From NCBI GenBank assembly GCA_964447405.1, contig CAYUSP010000002.1:496001-560000 (forward strand): DNA of 64,000 nt, in the 5' to 3' direction. Under the pieces are notes generated by a model. The model was not told the DNA's origin. It was given only the letters and a program-made list of their open reading frames with translations, and ran no database searches. Position 1 is the stretch's first letter. Each line of letters opens with the position of its first letter. The stretch comes from JALNZF01 sp964447405. GTDB lineage: Bacteria > Nitrospirota > UBA9217. This document shows, piece after piece, positions 1 through 8,192 of the stretch. The position numbers and the translations under genes were made by a program.

Positions 1-67
1 TCTGTTCAAACCCGCATCCCGACACGAGCTGGTGGCCAAGGTGCAGACCATGCTCGGTGGTTCATAA
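1..67 (+). CDS. C-terminal end of a response-regulator-like protein (partial)
   Basis: Only the last 21 codons are inside the window, in the frame starting at base 2 and ending at a TAA. The readable tail begins LFKPASRHELVAKV. A Lys-Pro pair followed by an amphipathic helix is the usual end of a CheY-like receiver domain, where the Lys helps position the phosphoryl group. This suggests a receiver-domain protein whose final alpha-5 helix is seen here. Nothing can be said about its output domain. Confidence 0.5.
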   Translation, partial: LFKPASRHELVAKVQTMLGGS

Positions 68-98
68 TGCGCCGACGCTGCGCATGCATCAAAAGAAA

Positions 99-127
99 CG
101 GCCGCGGAACATTCAGTTCCACGGCCG
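99..127 (-). terminator. Intrinsic terminator for the lipoprotein gene
   Basis: Twelve-base arms (99-110 and 116-127) pair with one mismatch around a 5-base loop. On the minus strand the hairpin is followed by a T-rich run (complement of 91-97). It sits about 30 bases beyond the stop of the minus-strand lipoprotein gene. The response-regulator tail converges on it from the left, so it may act on both transcripts. Confidence 0.65.
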
Positions 128-154
128 CCTGTCAACATCCCTCAGGTGCTCCTG

Positions 155-1207
155 CTATTGTCTTTCCTTAAAGAGCTCATAATACGATGTGCGCTTAAAG
201 TCCGTGCACTTGTTCTTATCGATCACAATCGTCAGTTCGGCAAAATCAGTCTCTTTGAACGCGGACATTCCCGGTACGCTGAATATCACCTGGCCTGAAA
301 ACCGCTGATTCGGCACGAGCCGGAGCCGCGTCATATAACCGCTTTTGGTGCCGACAAAGACGCCCCGGCTCAGATTATCATAGGACGTCCAGAAGATCGG
401 TTCATTCCGGAACGTGAAATCGAGGTCCAGCTTGTCGCTTTTGATCAGGACATAGGAGGAAAGAATGTTTAACTCAATAGGAACCTGTTTTTCGTTTTTG
501 TAAGAGAACAGCATGGAATATTTTTCCGTGGCCGGACCTTTTTTGGTCTTGGGATCCGTGATCATGGTGACAGGGATTGTCACCATCTTGTTGCTGCTTA
601 CATACCCCTCCAATTTATAGTCACGTATCAAATCGCCAAAGAACTTTCCTGTTGCAAGGGTAAGCCGCTGCTCATAAGGCATGGGGCCAAGGTACTTTTG
701 TCCTCTGCCGAAATCCTCATAGATAAGAACGGCTTCAACCTGGCTCTCGGTCTCGCAGGTAAAGAATGTCTTGGATATGCCCTTGAATCCTGAGTAGGCA
801 TGAAAATCACCCTGCACGTACCACTTGAAGACGTCCCCCCCCTTAGCCTGACAGTATGTTTTAAAGATATTGGTATCAATGAAATTGCTCATATCTCCAA
901 AACGTCTGTCTGAAAAGCCCTCGTCGATTACCAGATATTGATCGCCCGAGGCTTTAGGGGAATTCGCGTAAATGTTGCTGGCATAGTTGAACAGGCCGGA
1001 TGATCTTTTTACGATATCGGCAACGACTGCGTTCTGCAGCTGCTGGTTGTTTATTACGCCTTCCTTATAGGAGGGTCCGAACACACCCGATACAGAAGAA
1101 GAGGAGGTGGAGGTGGTGGCGCAGCCCGCACCGACCGCAAGCGCAACCAAAACAGACGCAACTCTGATAAGCGCATTCCGATACCCGCGAATGCTAAGCG
1201 AATCCAT
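155..1207 (-). CDS. Uncharacterised lipoprotein
   Basis: The 350-residue product starts with a signal peptide and a lipobox (VGAGC, Cys29), so it should be lipidated and held in the envelope. A Ser/Thr-rich linker follows the Cys. The rest is a soluble domain with many aromatic residues and scattered Cys (for example near 118, 151 and 335). I do not recognise the family. It has its own terminator at 99-127 and about 200 bases of noncoding sequence upstream, so it looks monocistronic. Lipoprotein status is seen in the sequence; the function is unknown. Confidence 0.7.
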   Translation of the reverse strand: MDSLSIRGYRNALIRVASVLVALAVGAGCATTSTSSSSVSGVFGPSYKEGVINNQQLQNAVVADIVKRSSGLFNYASNIYANSPKASGDQYLVIDEGFSDRRFGDMSNFIDTNIFKTYCQAKGGDVFKWYVQGDFHAYSGFKGISKTFFTCETESQVEAVLIYEDFGRGQKYLGPMPYEQRLTLATGKFFGDLIRDYKLEGYVSSNKMVTIPVTMITDPKTKKGPATEKYSMLFSYKNEKQVPIELNILSSYVLIKSDKLDLDFTFRNEPIFWTSYDNLSRGVFVGTKSGYMTRLRLVPNQRFSGQVIFSVPGMSAFKETDFAELTIVIDKNKCTDFKRTSYYELFKERQ

Positions 1208-1412
1208 GATAGTCTCCTAATTGTAATAGAGCTTATAAATGGTAATAACGAAGAGGGGGGGGTGACCACAGATTAACCAACTTGCATCAGCATGTCAATA
1301 CTACTTTAGTAGTATTTTGGAAAATCCCCACCTCCCTGCATGGCTGATTAAAAACCTGCACTTCCCTTCCCAGCGCTCCCTAAGCATTAGTCTCTCTCTC
1401 ACTGTGGTTGGA

Positions 1413-3245
1413 TCATCGAAGTTCCCTTACTTTCTGTATAATGGTTTTTCGCGAGATCTCTTCATAATCGAGCAGTTCCCTCGGCTTCCCGCTCTTAGGG
1501 AGCTTCCGCACAGCCAGGGAATGAATTGTCGCGCCCGTCCCATCCAAAACGGTCCTGACCGCCTCTCCGATGCCACCCTCGGGATAATGATCCTCCACAG
1601 TGATGATCATTGTTGTGTTCTGTGCAGCCTCACTCAATGTTTGCACATCGATTGGTTTGATACTGTACAGATCCACGACGCTGATCAGGATACCATCCTT
1701 CTTCAGTTCCTCATACGCTGCTAGCGCCTCATGGACCGTTATCCCCGCCGCAATCACGGTGGCGACATCATGCACGCTCTGCTTCAATATCTTGCTGCCC
1801 CCGATCCAGAACACCTCGTCATCCCGATAGATGAGGGGCGTATCCTCCCGGGTCGTTCTCAGGTATACGATACCTCTGTGCGTTGCCGCACGTTCTACAA
1901 GTTTTTCAGTGGCGACGGCATCAGAGGGATACAGCACGACGCTGTCATGAATGGTCCTGAACATGGCGATATCTTCGAGCCCCATCTGCGATGACCCGTC
2001 CACACCGATGGATACGCCTGCATGGGAACCGCAGAACTTGATGTCCGCATCCGAGTACTGGCACATGCGTATCTGGTCGAAAGCGCGGGTCAGGAAAGCG
2101 GCAAAGGTGGAAACAAAGGGGATCCTGCCCCGCAGGGAGAGGCCAAGCGCGGTGCCAACCATGTTCTGCTCGGCGATAAACATCTCGAAGAATCGGTCAG
2201 GGTGGGCGATTTTAAACAGTTCGGCGAATGTGGAATTGCTGACCTCCGCGTCAAGCACAACGATATCCGGGTGTTCCGTATAGATGCGCGTAAGCGCGTT
2301 GCCGTAGGCGCGCCTCGTAGATACCTGTTTATCAGCTGGGTATGAAAGCGCCGAGGCCTTTCCAGCCTTCCTGTTGGCAGGCAAGCTGTCGTCCGGTTTG
2401 CGTAGTCCTCCGCGGATCGTTCTATCCACTGCGCCCATTTCAGCCAGCGCGCGGGCAAGTTCTTCCTTGTTGAGCGCCTTGCCGTGCCAGCCGTTCCTGC
2501 CTTCTATAAAGGACACACCCTTTCCCTTTTCAGTCCTCGCGATGATCAGGACCGGCCTGTCCTTCGCCCGCGCGGCCTGCTCATAGGCTGTCAGGATCTG
2601 CGCCATATGGTGCCCGTCGATTACTATCGTCTCCCAGCCAAATGCACCAGCTTTTTTCTCATATGCTCGAAGGTCGTGGCCGTGCATGGTCTCCCCACGT
2701 TGTCCCAATCCGTTTACGTCAAGGATGCCGACAAGGTTGTTCAGCTTGTAGTATGCGGCCATTTCCATGGCCTCCCACACCGAGCCTTCGGCCATTTCGC
2801 TGTCGCCGAGCAGCACATAGGTTCGATAGGGCAGCTCATCGAGATTGTTTGCGTTCAATGCCATGCCCACCCCGATCGAAAGCCCCTGGCCAAGCGAGCC
2901 TGTCGCCGCTTCCGTAAAGGGGAATGCGGGCGTGGGATGACCTTCCAAAGGACTGCCGAACTTCCTGAGCGTCAGAAGCTCCTGTTCGGTCACCTTTCCG
3001 GCTGCTACCCAGAGAGCATAGAACAACGGAGATGCATGCCCTTTGGAAAAAATGAGTCGGTCGTTGTTCGGGTGCTTTGGGTTATTCGCATCAAACCTAA
3101 ATATCCCGCCGAACATCAGTCCGGTCATCAGGTCAACTGCGGATAACGACGACGAGGGGTGGCCGGACCCTGCTTCCGTGGTTGCGACGAGACACCAGTA
3201 GCGGATCTGCTTAGCAAGTTTATCAAGTTGCTTCAATTCTGCCAT
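1413..3245 (-). CDS. tkt: Transketolase, single-chain short form
   Basis: Thiamine-diphosphate enzyme that moves two-carbon ketol units between sugar phosphates in the pentose phosphate pathway. About 610 residues are read from the ATG at 3245, which has an AGGAAGAGG Shine-Dalgarno just upstream; the longer frame back to 3383 lacks typical family sequence. The N-terminal TPP domain shows SGHPSS, a KGH motif and GDSEMAEG. The central pyrimidine domain contains FIAEQNMVG with the catalytic-type Glu, and a C-terminal domain follows. The length fits the shorter transketolase class rather than the ~660-residue enterobacterial type. It lies 76 bases after the TVP38-family gene, probably in the same transcript. 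Confidence 0.92.
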   Translation of the reverse strand: MAELKQLDKLAKQIRYWCLVATTEAGSGHPSSSLSAVDLMTGLMFGGIFRFDANNPKHPNNDRLIFSKGHASPLFYALWVAAGKVTEQELLTLRKFGSPLEGHPTPAFPFTEAATGSLGQGLSIGVGMALNANNLDELPYRTYVLLGDSEMAEGSVWEAMEMAAYYKLNNLVGILDVNGLGQRGETMHGHDLRAYEKKAGAFGWETIVIDGHHMAQILTAYEQAARAKDRPVLIIARTEKGKGVSFIEGRNGWHGKALNKEELARALAEMGAVDRTIRGGLRKPDDSLPANRKAGKASALSYPADKQVSTRRAYGNALTRIYTEHPDIVVLDAEVSNSTFAELFKIAHPDRFFEMFIAEQNMVGTALGLSLRGRIPFVSTFAAFLTRAFDQIRMCQYSDADIKFCGSHAGVSIGVDGSSQMGLEDIAMFRTIHDSVVLYPSDAVATEKLVERAATHRGIVYLRTTREDTPLIYRDDEVFWIGGSKILKQSVHDVATVIAAGITVHEALAAYEELKKDGILISVVDLYSIKPIDVQTLSEAAQNTTMIITVEDHYPEGGIGEAVRTVLDGTGATIHSLAVRKLPKSGKPRELLDYEEISRKTIIQKVRELR

Positions 3246-3321
3246 TGATCCTCTTCCTATTCTCCGGACCATTGCAGCCGGTTTTGATGGATGTTCTTCC
3301 GTTTGCTGCTTCTCTTGATCA

Positions 3322-3993
3322 CTATTTCTTTCTGAACTTCTGGTAGAGCACCGGCACCAGGGCAAATAATCCAAGCAAGGCAAAGGACCCGAGAACGCGT
3401 GGTGAAGCGACCTCGCTCATGCTGGTGATCGTGGCCAGGCTGGCGCCTGCGTTGCAGAACACAAAGCTGCCGGGAATGATGCCGATCATGGTCCCGAGGA
3501 TATAGGTCCTCAGGCGGACCTTCGTGAGTCCCGCCCCGAGATTGATTAGAAAAAAAGGGAAGACCGGGACCAACCGAAGGAAGAGCAGATAATTCAGTCC
3601 ACGCTGCTCCAGTTCCTGATTCATGCTTTCCAAGCTTGCGCCGAATTTTCTCAGAATGGCGTCACGAAACAGATATCGTGCCACCAGAAAAGCAAGGGTC
3701 GCACCGATTGTGGCGCCGATGTTTACATACACCGTTCCCGTGATAGCGCCGAAGATTGCGCCTGCGGCGAGCGAAAGGATTGCCCCGCCCGGAAGAGAAA
3801 GTGCCGTCTGAACGATATAGAGGGTGATGAATCCCACAGCCACGAGAACCTCATGCGCGGCATAATAGGTGCTCAATGCATCACGGTTTGCCTTGAGCGA
3901 TTCGAGAGTCATGTATCGCCTCAAATCGAAAGAGAAGAACAGGGCGATGAGCACACCAATGATGCTTGCGATAGCGATCTTCTTTTTGTTCAC
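3322..3993 (-). CDS. TVP38/TMEM64 (DedA-like) membrane protein
   Basis: A 223-residue multi-pass inner-membrane protein with an N-terminal anchor and five or so hydrophobic segments. The core has the SNARE-associated (VTT) signature: a Gly-rich stretch near LSLPGGAILSLAAG, then FLRLVPVFPFFLINLGAG, then GTMIGIIPGSF. VTT proteins are linked to lipid scrambling or transport, but no substrate can be read here. It begins 22 bases after the flavoprotein gene stop. TVP38 proteins next to, or fused with, mercuric-reductase-like enzymes are a recurrent arrangement, which supports a shared job. Confidence 0.85.
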   Translation of the reverse strand: MNKKKIAIASIIGVLIALFFSFDLRRYMTLESLKANRDALSTYYAAHEVLVAVGFITLYIVQTALSLPGGAILSLAAGAIFGAITGTVYVNIGATIGATLAFLVARYLFRDAILRKFGASLESMNQELEQRGLNYLLFLRLVPVFPFFLINLGAGLTKVRLRTYILGTMIGIIPGSFVFCNAGASLATITSMSEVASPRVLGSFALLGLFALVPVLYQKFRKK

Positions 3994-4015
3994 AACTATT
4001 CCTCCCCGCGGGCAT

Positions 4016-5542
4016 TCATCGGCGCTGCCATTTCAGCCACGCGGCAAACAGCTTCTTTACAAAAGGCGTCAGCCTCGTACGGTTGTAGAGGTCTGCGAGG
4101 CGCTTTATCGCTTCCGCCTGGGTAGGATAGGGATGGATCGTTTTCCCTATGGCCGAGAGTCCCAGCCCTGACGTTATTGCGAGGGACAGCTCATTGATCA
4201 TCTCACCTGCGTGTCGCGCGACCATGGTGGCGCCGAGGATCTTGTCTGTGCCCTTTTTCAAATGCACGCGGGCGAACCCCTCGGTCTCTCCGTCCAGGAG
4301 AGCACGGTCAATAGCAGCAAGTGGTACGGTCAGCGTATGCACTTCGATGCGTTTGTCCTGTGCGTCTTTTTCATACAATCCCACGTGGGCGACTTCCGGA
4401 TCGGTGTACGTGCACCAGGGAATGACAAGCGACGATGTCTTCTGCCGTGCTTTGAACAAGGCATTGGCGATCACGATGCGAGCGAGAGCGTCCGCGGTAT
4501 GGGTGAATTTGTAAGGAAAACAGATGTCGCCTGCTGCATAGACGTTCGGGTTTGAGGTCTGAAGCATCTCATTGACAGTGACCCCATTGCGGAGATCGTA
4601 TAGAACTCCTGCTGCTTCGAGATTCAAACCGGTTACATTCGGAGCGCGTCCCACGGCGACAAGGATTTCGTCACCTTCAAGGTCAATCCGCTTACCATTC
4701 TGCTCGATACGAATACTTTTATCGGAACCTTGTTTCTCCGTTGTAAGTATTTTCGCGTTCAACACAAGTTTCACGCCATCGCGCAGCATGGACTGTTGGA
4801 CCACGTCCGCCGCGTCCGAATCCTCCCGGATGAGCAGACGGCCGGATGTCTCAATAATCGTAACCACGCTTCCCATGCGGGCAAATGCCTGAGACAGTTC
4901 GCACCCAATGGGTCCACCGCCGATAACCAGCAGCCGCTTCGGCAACTCGGTCAGCCAGAACACGTTCTCATTAGTGAGGTAGCCGATCTCCTCAATCCCT
5001 GGAATTAGCGGGGCAGCCGCACGTGCTCCGGTGCAGATCGCTGCCTTCGCGAACCGCAGACACGTTCCTTCCACGTCGATACTGTCCATCCCGGAGAACT
5101 GCCCGCTGCCGAGAAACACATCAATACCGAGCTCCTTGCTGAATCGCTCAAACGAGTCATGATGGCTGATGCCGGCCCGTATGCGGCGCATGCGCTCCAT
5201 TGCCTTGCTAAAATCGGTGGTTATGTTCCCGTTGCAGGATATGCCGAATTCGTTGGCAATTTTCACGTCATGAGCGGCACGGCTTGCGCGTATGATACCC
5301 TTGGAGGGAACGCAGCCCACATTCAGGCAGTCACCGCCCATCATATGCCGTTCGATGAGAGCCACTTTTGCGCCAAGCCCTGCTGCTCCCGCAGCAGTGA
5401 TCAACCCCGCAGTGCCTGCGCCGATTACAACCAGGTTGTATCGGGATGCTGGTTCAGGATTTTTCCAATCCGAAGGATGAACATTCTTGATCAGCGTCCT
5501 GTTGTTCTCGTCCTGGGGGAGGACCAGTGTTTGTGATGCCAT
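4016..5542 (-). CDS. Mercuric-reductase-like FAD disulfide oxidoreductase
   Basis: A 508-residue class I pyridine-nucleotide disulfide oxidoreductase. It shows the FAD-binding GAGTAG near residue 41, a redox-active Cys pair in GGDCLNVGCVPSKG (Cys72/Cys77), a second dinucleotide motif GGGPIG, the AAGDIC flavin motif and a dimerisation domain with HPYPT in place of the usual HPHPT. It lacks the N-terminal heavy-metal domain and the C-terminal Cys pair of true MerA, and no lipoyl-enzyme genes are nearby. A role as a general disulfide or thiol reductase working with the downstream TVP38 protein is inferred. It heads the three-gene minus-strand operon. Confidence 0.8.
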   Translation of the reverse strand: MASQTLVLPQDENNRTLIKNVHPSDWKNPEPASRYNLVVIGAGTAGLITAAGAAGLGAKVALIERHMMGGDCLNVGCVPSKGIIRASRAAHDVKIANEFGISCNGNITTDFSKAMERMRRIRAGISHHDSFERFSKELGIDVFLGSGQFSGMDSIDVEGTCLRFAKAAICTGARAAAPLIPGIEEIGYLTNENVFWLTELPKRLLVIGGGPIGCELSQAFARMGSVVTIIETSGRLLIREDSDAADVVQQSMLRDGVKLVLNAKILTTEKQGSDKSIRIEQNGKRIDLEGDEILVAVGRAPNVTGLNLEAAGVLYDLRNGVTVNEMLQTSNPNVYAAGDICFPYKFTHTADALARIVIANALFKARQKTSSLVIPWCTYTDPEVAHVGLYEKDAQDKRIEVHTLTVPLAAIDRALLDGETEGFARVHLKKGTDKILGATMVARHAGEMINELSLAITSGLGLSAIGKTIHPYPTQAEAIKRLADLYNRTRLTPFVKKLFAAWLKWQRR

Positions 5543-5566
5543 ATGATGTCGCCTCGCCTTACTCGT

Positions 5567-5662
5567 TGTACCGTATTTCGCATGCGTATGCGTGTTCGCA
5601 TTCCAGGCATATTCGCTGTACCGTTAGATTTTAGTGTACCATAATGAAATGAGAGATGGTAC
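5567..5662. promoter_or_regulatory. Divergent control region with repeated TGTACCRT sites
   Basis: The octamer TGTACCGT occurs at 5567-5574 and 5617-5624, and TGTACCAT at 5635-5642. The last copy forms an inverted repeat with ATGGTAC at 5656-5662 (GTACCAT, 13-base gap, ATGGTAC). The region lies between the flavoprotein operon (minus) and the AhpD-arsS operon (plus), so these look like binding sites of a shared regulator. The regulator is not identifiable here. Confidence 0.5.
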
Positions 5663-5694
5663 TATTCTATCCTTTTCAGACACACCATTTCGTC

Positions 5695-5724
5695 TTGAAC
5701 TGGTAGAATAGGAAGTGTTATAGT
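5695..5724 (+). promoter_or_regulatory. Sigma70-type promoter of the AhpD-arsS operon
   Basis: TTGAAC at 5695-5700 and TATAGT at 5719-5724 are separated by 18 bases, giving a start near 5731, about 75 bases before the AhpD-like ATG. It lies immediately downstream of the TGTACCRT repeats. Confidence 0.5.
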
Positions 5725-5805
5725 AGCTTACTTGCAAGCTGTGAGCTGATGCATTCTAAGATTCCAGCCAAAACTCATGACTGCAGCATCCGAGGAGGTT
5801 GCCTG

Positions 5806-6138
5806 ATGGGTGATTACTATAAACCGGAGGATCTCGACCGGTTTGGCGAGGTAGGCAAACACAGCCCGGAACTGTTCAAAAAGTTCCTGGCCTGGTACAA
5901 CGCCGCGCTTGCTCCGGGCATACTTTCCAAACGGGAAAAGGCCTTGATCGGCGTTGCAGTGGCCCATGCAGTCCAGTGCCCGTATTGCATTGATGCCTAC
6001 ACCAAGGCTTGCATGGAAGAAGGCATGGATCTGGAGCACATCACTGAGGCCGTGCATGTGGCTGCCGCCATACGCGGAGGCGCTTCGCTGGTCCATACCA
6101 TTCAGGCGCACAATTGCGCGGACAAGCTGTCGCTCTGA
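5806..6138 (+). CDS. AhpD-like (carboxymuconolactone decarboxylase fold) protein of the ArsS operon
   Basis: About 110 residues are read from the ATG at 5806, chosen because GAGGAGG lies 7 bases upstream; the longer frame from 5749 has no such site. The CMD/AhpD fold carries the CPYC redox pair followed by IDAYTKACMEEG and an H-x-A pattern typical of alkylhydroperoxidase-like proteins. A peroxidase-like protein of this kind commonly accompanies ArsS in arsenosugar gene sets. The stop lies only 11 bases before the ArsS start, so the two are co-transcribed. The substrate is unknown; a thiol or peroxide role is inferred from the CxxC. Confidence 0.8.
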   Translation: MGDYYKPEDLDRFGEVGKHSPELFKKFLAWYNAALAPGILSKREKALIGVAVAHAVQCPYCIDAYTKACMEEGMDLEHITEAVHVAAAIRGGASLVHTIQAHNCADKLSL

Positions 6139-6149
6139 GCTCTCTACCC

Positions 6150-7109
6150 ATGATGAATTCCACGTTCAATACAAGAGTCCTATCCACCCAGAAGGAACCC
6201 CTCAAAGCAATAGAGGTTTCGACGCTCCAGGTGAATATGGGATACCGCTGCAATCTTGCCTGCAAGCATTGCCATATCGAAGCGGGCCCTTCACGAACGG
6301 AAGCGATGGATCGTAAGACCGTGGATCTGGTGCTCCTCGCCCTGTCAAACAGCAACATCAGTACACTTGACATCACCGGCGGTGCGCCGGAATTGAATCC
6401 GTATTGTCGGTTTCTCATTACAGAAGCACGCAAGCTTGGCAAATCGGTGATTGTTCGTTCGAACCTCGCGGTTTTTTATGAAGACGGCATGGCCGATCTT
6501 CCACGGTTCTTCCGGGACCACGACGTGGAACTTGTTGCCTCTCTGCCCTATTATCGGGAAGATAACGTCGACCGTGTGCGGGGAATAGGGACATTCACGA
6601 AGTGCATTGCGGCACTTAGGCAACTGAATGGTCTGGGCTATGGTGGTTCTGATGAACTAACGCTGAACCTCGTTTATAATCCGCCGGGCGCGTTTCTTGC
6701 TCCTGATCAGAAAAACATGGAAACTGAGTACAAAAAGGAACTGAAAAAACAGTTCAATATCAATTTCACCAGGCTCTACGCGTTCACCAATATGCCCATC
6801 GGCAGGTTCCGCGACTTTCTTTCCCGCACCGGCAATCTCACTGCGTATATGGACAAGCTTTCCTGCGCGTTTAATCCTGCCACCCTCGACAATCTCATGT
6901 GCAGGCGGCTCGTGAGCGTTGCCTGGGACGGCAGGCTATACGACTGCGATTTCAACCAGGTTCTTGGCACAACCATAAATTCCGGTACACCCGCGCATAT
7001 TCGGGACTTCGATCTTTCCGCTCTTGCACAGCGCGCTATTGCCGTGTACGACCATTGTTTCGGTTGTACCGCCGGACAGGGCTCCACCTGAACAGGATCA
7101 GCGACCTAG
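6150..7109 (+). CDS. arsS: Radical SAM protein ArsS, predicted selenoprotein (UGA at 7089-7091 read as Sec)
   Basis: Radical SAM enzyme associated with arsenosugar biosynthesis. The N-terminal cluster motif is CNLACKHC (CX3CX2C, Cys34/38/41 from the ATG at 6150), followed by TGGAPE. The C-terminal DUF3641-type part has a Cys-rich tail. The tail reads CFGCTAGQGST and then meets UGA at 7089-7091. The family motif has Cys at exactly this place (CTAGxGSxC), and some members are known selenoproteins. Reading UGA as Sec314 adds TGSAT and stops at TAG 7107-7109, giving 319 residues. A hairpin 16 bases after the UGA fits a bacterial SECIS. A TTG at 6114 is an alternative start. No arsM is seen nearby. 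Confidence 0.8.
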
Positions 7110-7125
7110 CAGGCAGTTGCCTGCT
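7108..7125 (+). promoter_or_regulatory. SECIS-like hairpin after the ArsS UGA
   Basis: A perfect 7-bp stem (AGCAGGC with GCCTGCT) is closed by the loop AGTT, whose second base is G. The loop starts 23 bases after the UGA, inside the spacing known for bacterial SECIS elements (roughly 16-37). The stem overlaps the TAG that would end the selenoprotein. It could instead be a small terminator, but there is no T-run after it. Confidence 0.65.
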
Positions 7126-7210
7126 GAGACTGGTGCCCGGTTGGAGATGCTGTGCGATCGATATAACAGGATACAAAACTGCGCGATTTGCCGCTGCTGT
7201 TTCCATAAAT

Positions 7211-7263
7211 GAAAAAGGGGCTAAGCATAATGCTTAACCTCCATGTTTTATTTGGCTCCCGGA
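7211..7263 (-). repeat. Partial duplicate of the tRNA-Asn 3' end plus terminator (distal att-like site)
   Basis: TTTGGCTCCCGGA at 7251-7263 is identical to 17476-17488, the 3' end of tRNA-Asn with its CCA and flanking base. Beside it (7213-7240), in the same relation as at the true tRNA, is a minus-strand hairpin followed by TTTTT. Duplication of a tRNA end together with its terminator is the usual footprint of integrase-mediated insertion. This copy marks the far boundary of the island. Confidence 0.65.
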
Positions 7264-7299
7264 TCTGCCTAAAACAATCCCGCCGCCCCATCCAAAATA

Positions 7300-7665
7300 T
7301 CATCCAATAGATATATCGATGTACTTTACCGGATTGCTGCCGGTGTACGAATAGAGATTCATCTCGGATCGAGTCAACTGACCTTTTCCGATGCGCTCTG
7401 CGTACCTGGTCAGGTTAATTTCGCCTCTCAAGCCGATGGGATCACGCTCGATATATCTTCCAAGAGCAGAATTATAGTCTCGTCGATAGTTGTAGGGAAG
7501 TCCCGTCTCTGCATCGAAATACTGCCCTAGGAACCGGAGGTTGTTGGTGATCGTGGAGACGGTGGAGGTCGCTTCCCCGGACGGTTTGTAGTCAGCGGAC
7601 CAGACGACGGTGCCAGTCGAGTCCGTCATCTTCTGCGGCGTAGCGAGATGATCGTTGTGGATCAA
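7300..7665 (-). CDS. Orphan Rhs core fragment, tip truncated
   Basis: 121 residues open with the Rhs-associated core block (IHNDHLATPQKMTD, then WSADYKPSGEA, then the GRYIERDPIG signature). Other cassettes go on to a toxin domain, but this one ends at YIDISIG just after the core, 37 bases from the tRNA-end repeat. No immunity gene follows. The first codon is TTG with no Shine-Dalgarno. It is best read as the terminal cassette of the array, trimmed at the island edge and probably not expressed. Confidence 0.7.
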   Translation of the reverse strand: MIHNDHLATPQKMTDSTGTVVWSADYKPSGEATSTVSTITNNLRFLGQYFDAETGLPYNYRRDYNSALGRYIERDPIGLRGEINLTRYAERIGKGQLTRSEMNLYSYTGSNPVKYIDISIG

Positions 7666-7877
7666 CCCGTCTAGCAGTTGCTCAATGTTCGCAAAAAACC
7701 CTATAGCGATTAGGTATTATGAGGTCAACGTACTACTATAACTCAGGTCGTTTTTCAATACTTTTATCAAAGATCATAGGTGTAGATCGAGAGCTTTCCA
7801 AAGCAGGACCAGAAGGCTCTCTTGCATTATCTCGATACGCTGGTACAGAAGAACGTAGCGGCGGGATAAGGAAGGCT

Positions 7878-8192
7878 TTAACGATTACCCATGGATTTAG
7901 GCACTACTCTGAATTTATCACCGACCCACACATACCCCTCACGTCCATCTTTCAACCTGATTTTATAAAACATAAAATCCTTTGAGTACCGGGAATGTAT
8001 AACATCGCATGACTCACCTTTGCTTAGCACAGCTATGATCTCAGATTGCTTAGGCGGGCCACTATCGGGATAACTTTTAAATACGCTTGTTGGTTCCTCG
8101 GCAACAATCAATGTATCTGTCTCCTTGCAGCCAAGAAAGCTCAAGACCAGTAACATTGACATCCCTATAATCAAAAATGTCATCTTGCCCAT
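7878..8192 (-). CDS. Small SH3-like lipoprotein, candidate immunity protein
   Basis: 104 residues with a signal peptide and lipobox (LSFLGC, Cys22). The mature part resembles a bacterial SH3 fold (IIAVLSKGESCDVI, then YKIRLKDGREGYVWV). Its start lies inside the end of the preceding Rhs tip gene (13-base overlap), the arrangement expected of a cognate immunity gene. An envelope lipoprotein would neutralise a toxin acting in the periplasm, which matches the papain-like tip upstream. Lipoprotein and SH3 features are seen; the immunity role is inferred from position. Confidence 0.65.
   Translation of the reverse strand: MGKMTFLIIGMSMLLVLSFLGCKETDTLIVAEEPTSVFKSYPDSGPPKQSEIIAVLSKGESCDVIHSRYSKDFMFYKIRLKDGREGYVWVGDKFRVVPKSMGNR

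Noticed and set aside
1208..1412. Small gene between the lipoprotein and transketolase
   Set aside because: Short frames lack ribosome sites and family sequence; nothing supportable was seen.
4016..5542. Dihydrolipoamide dehydrogenase or true mercuric reductase
   Set aside because: No lipoyl-enzyme genes nearby, no heavy-metal domain and no C-terminal Cys pair; only the general flavoprotein class is supported.
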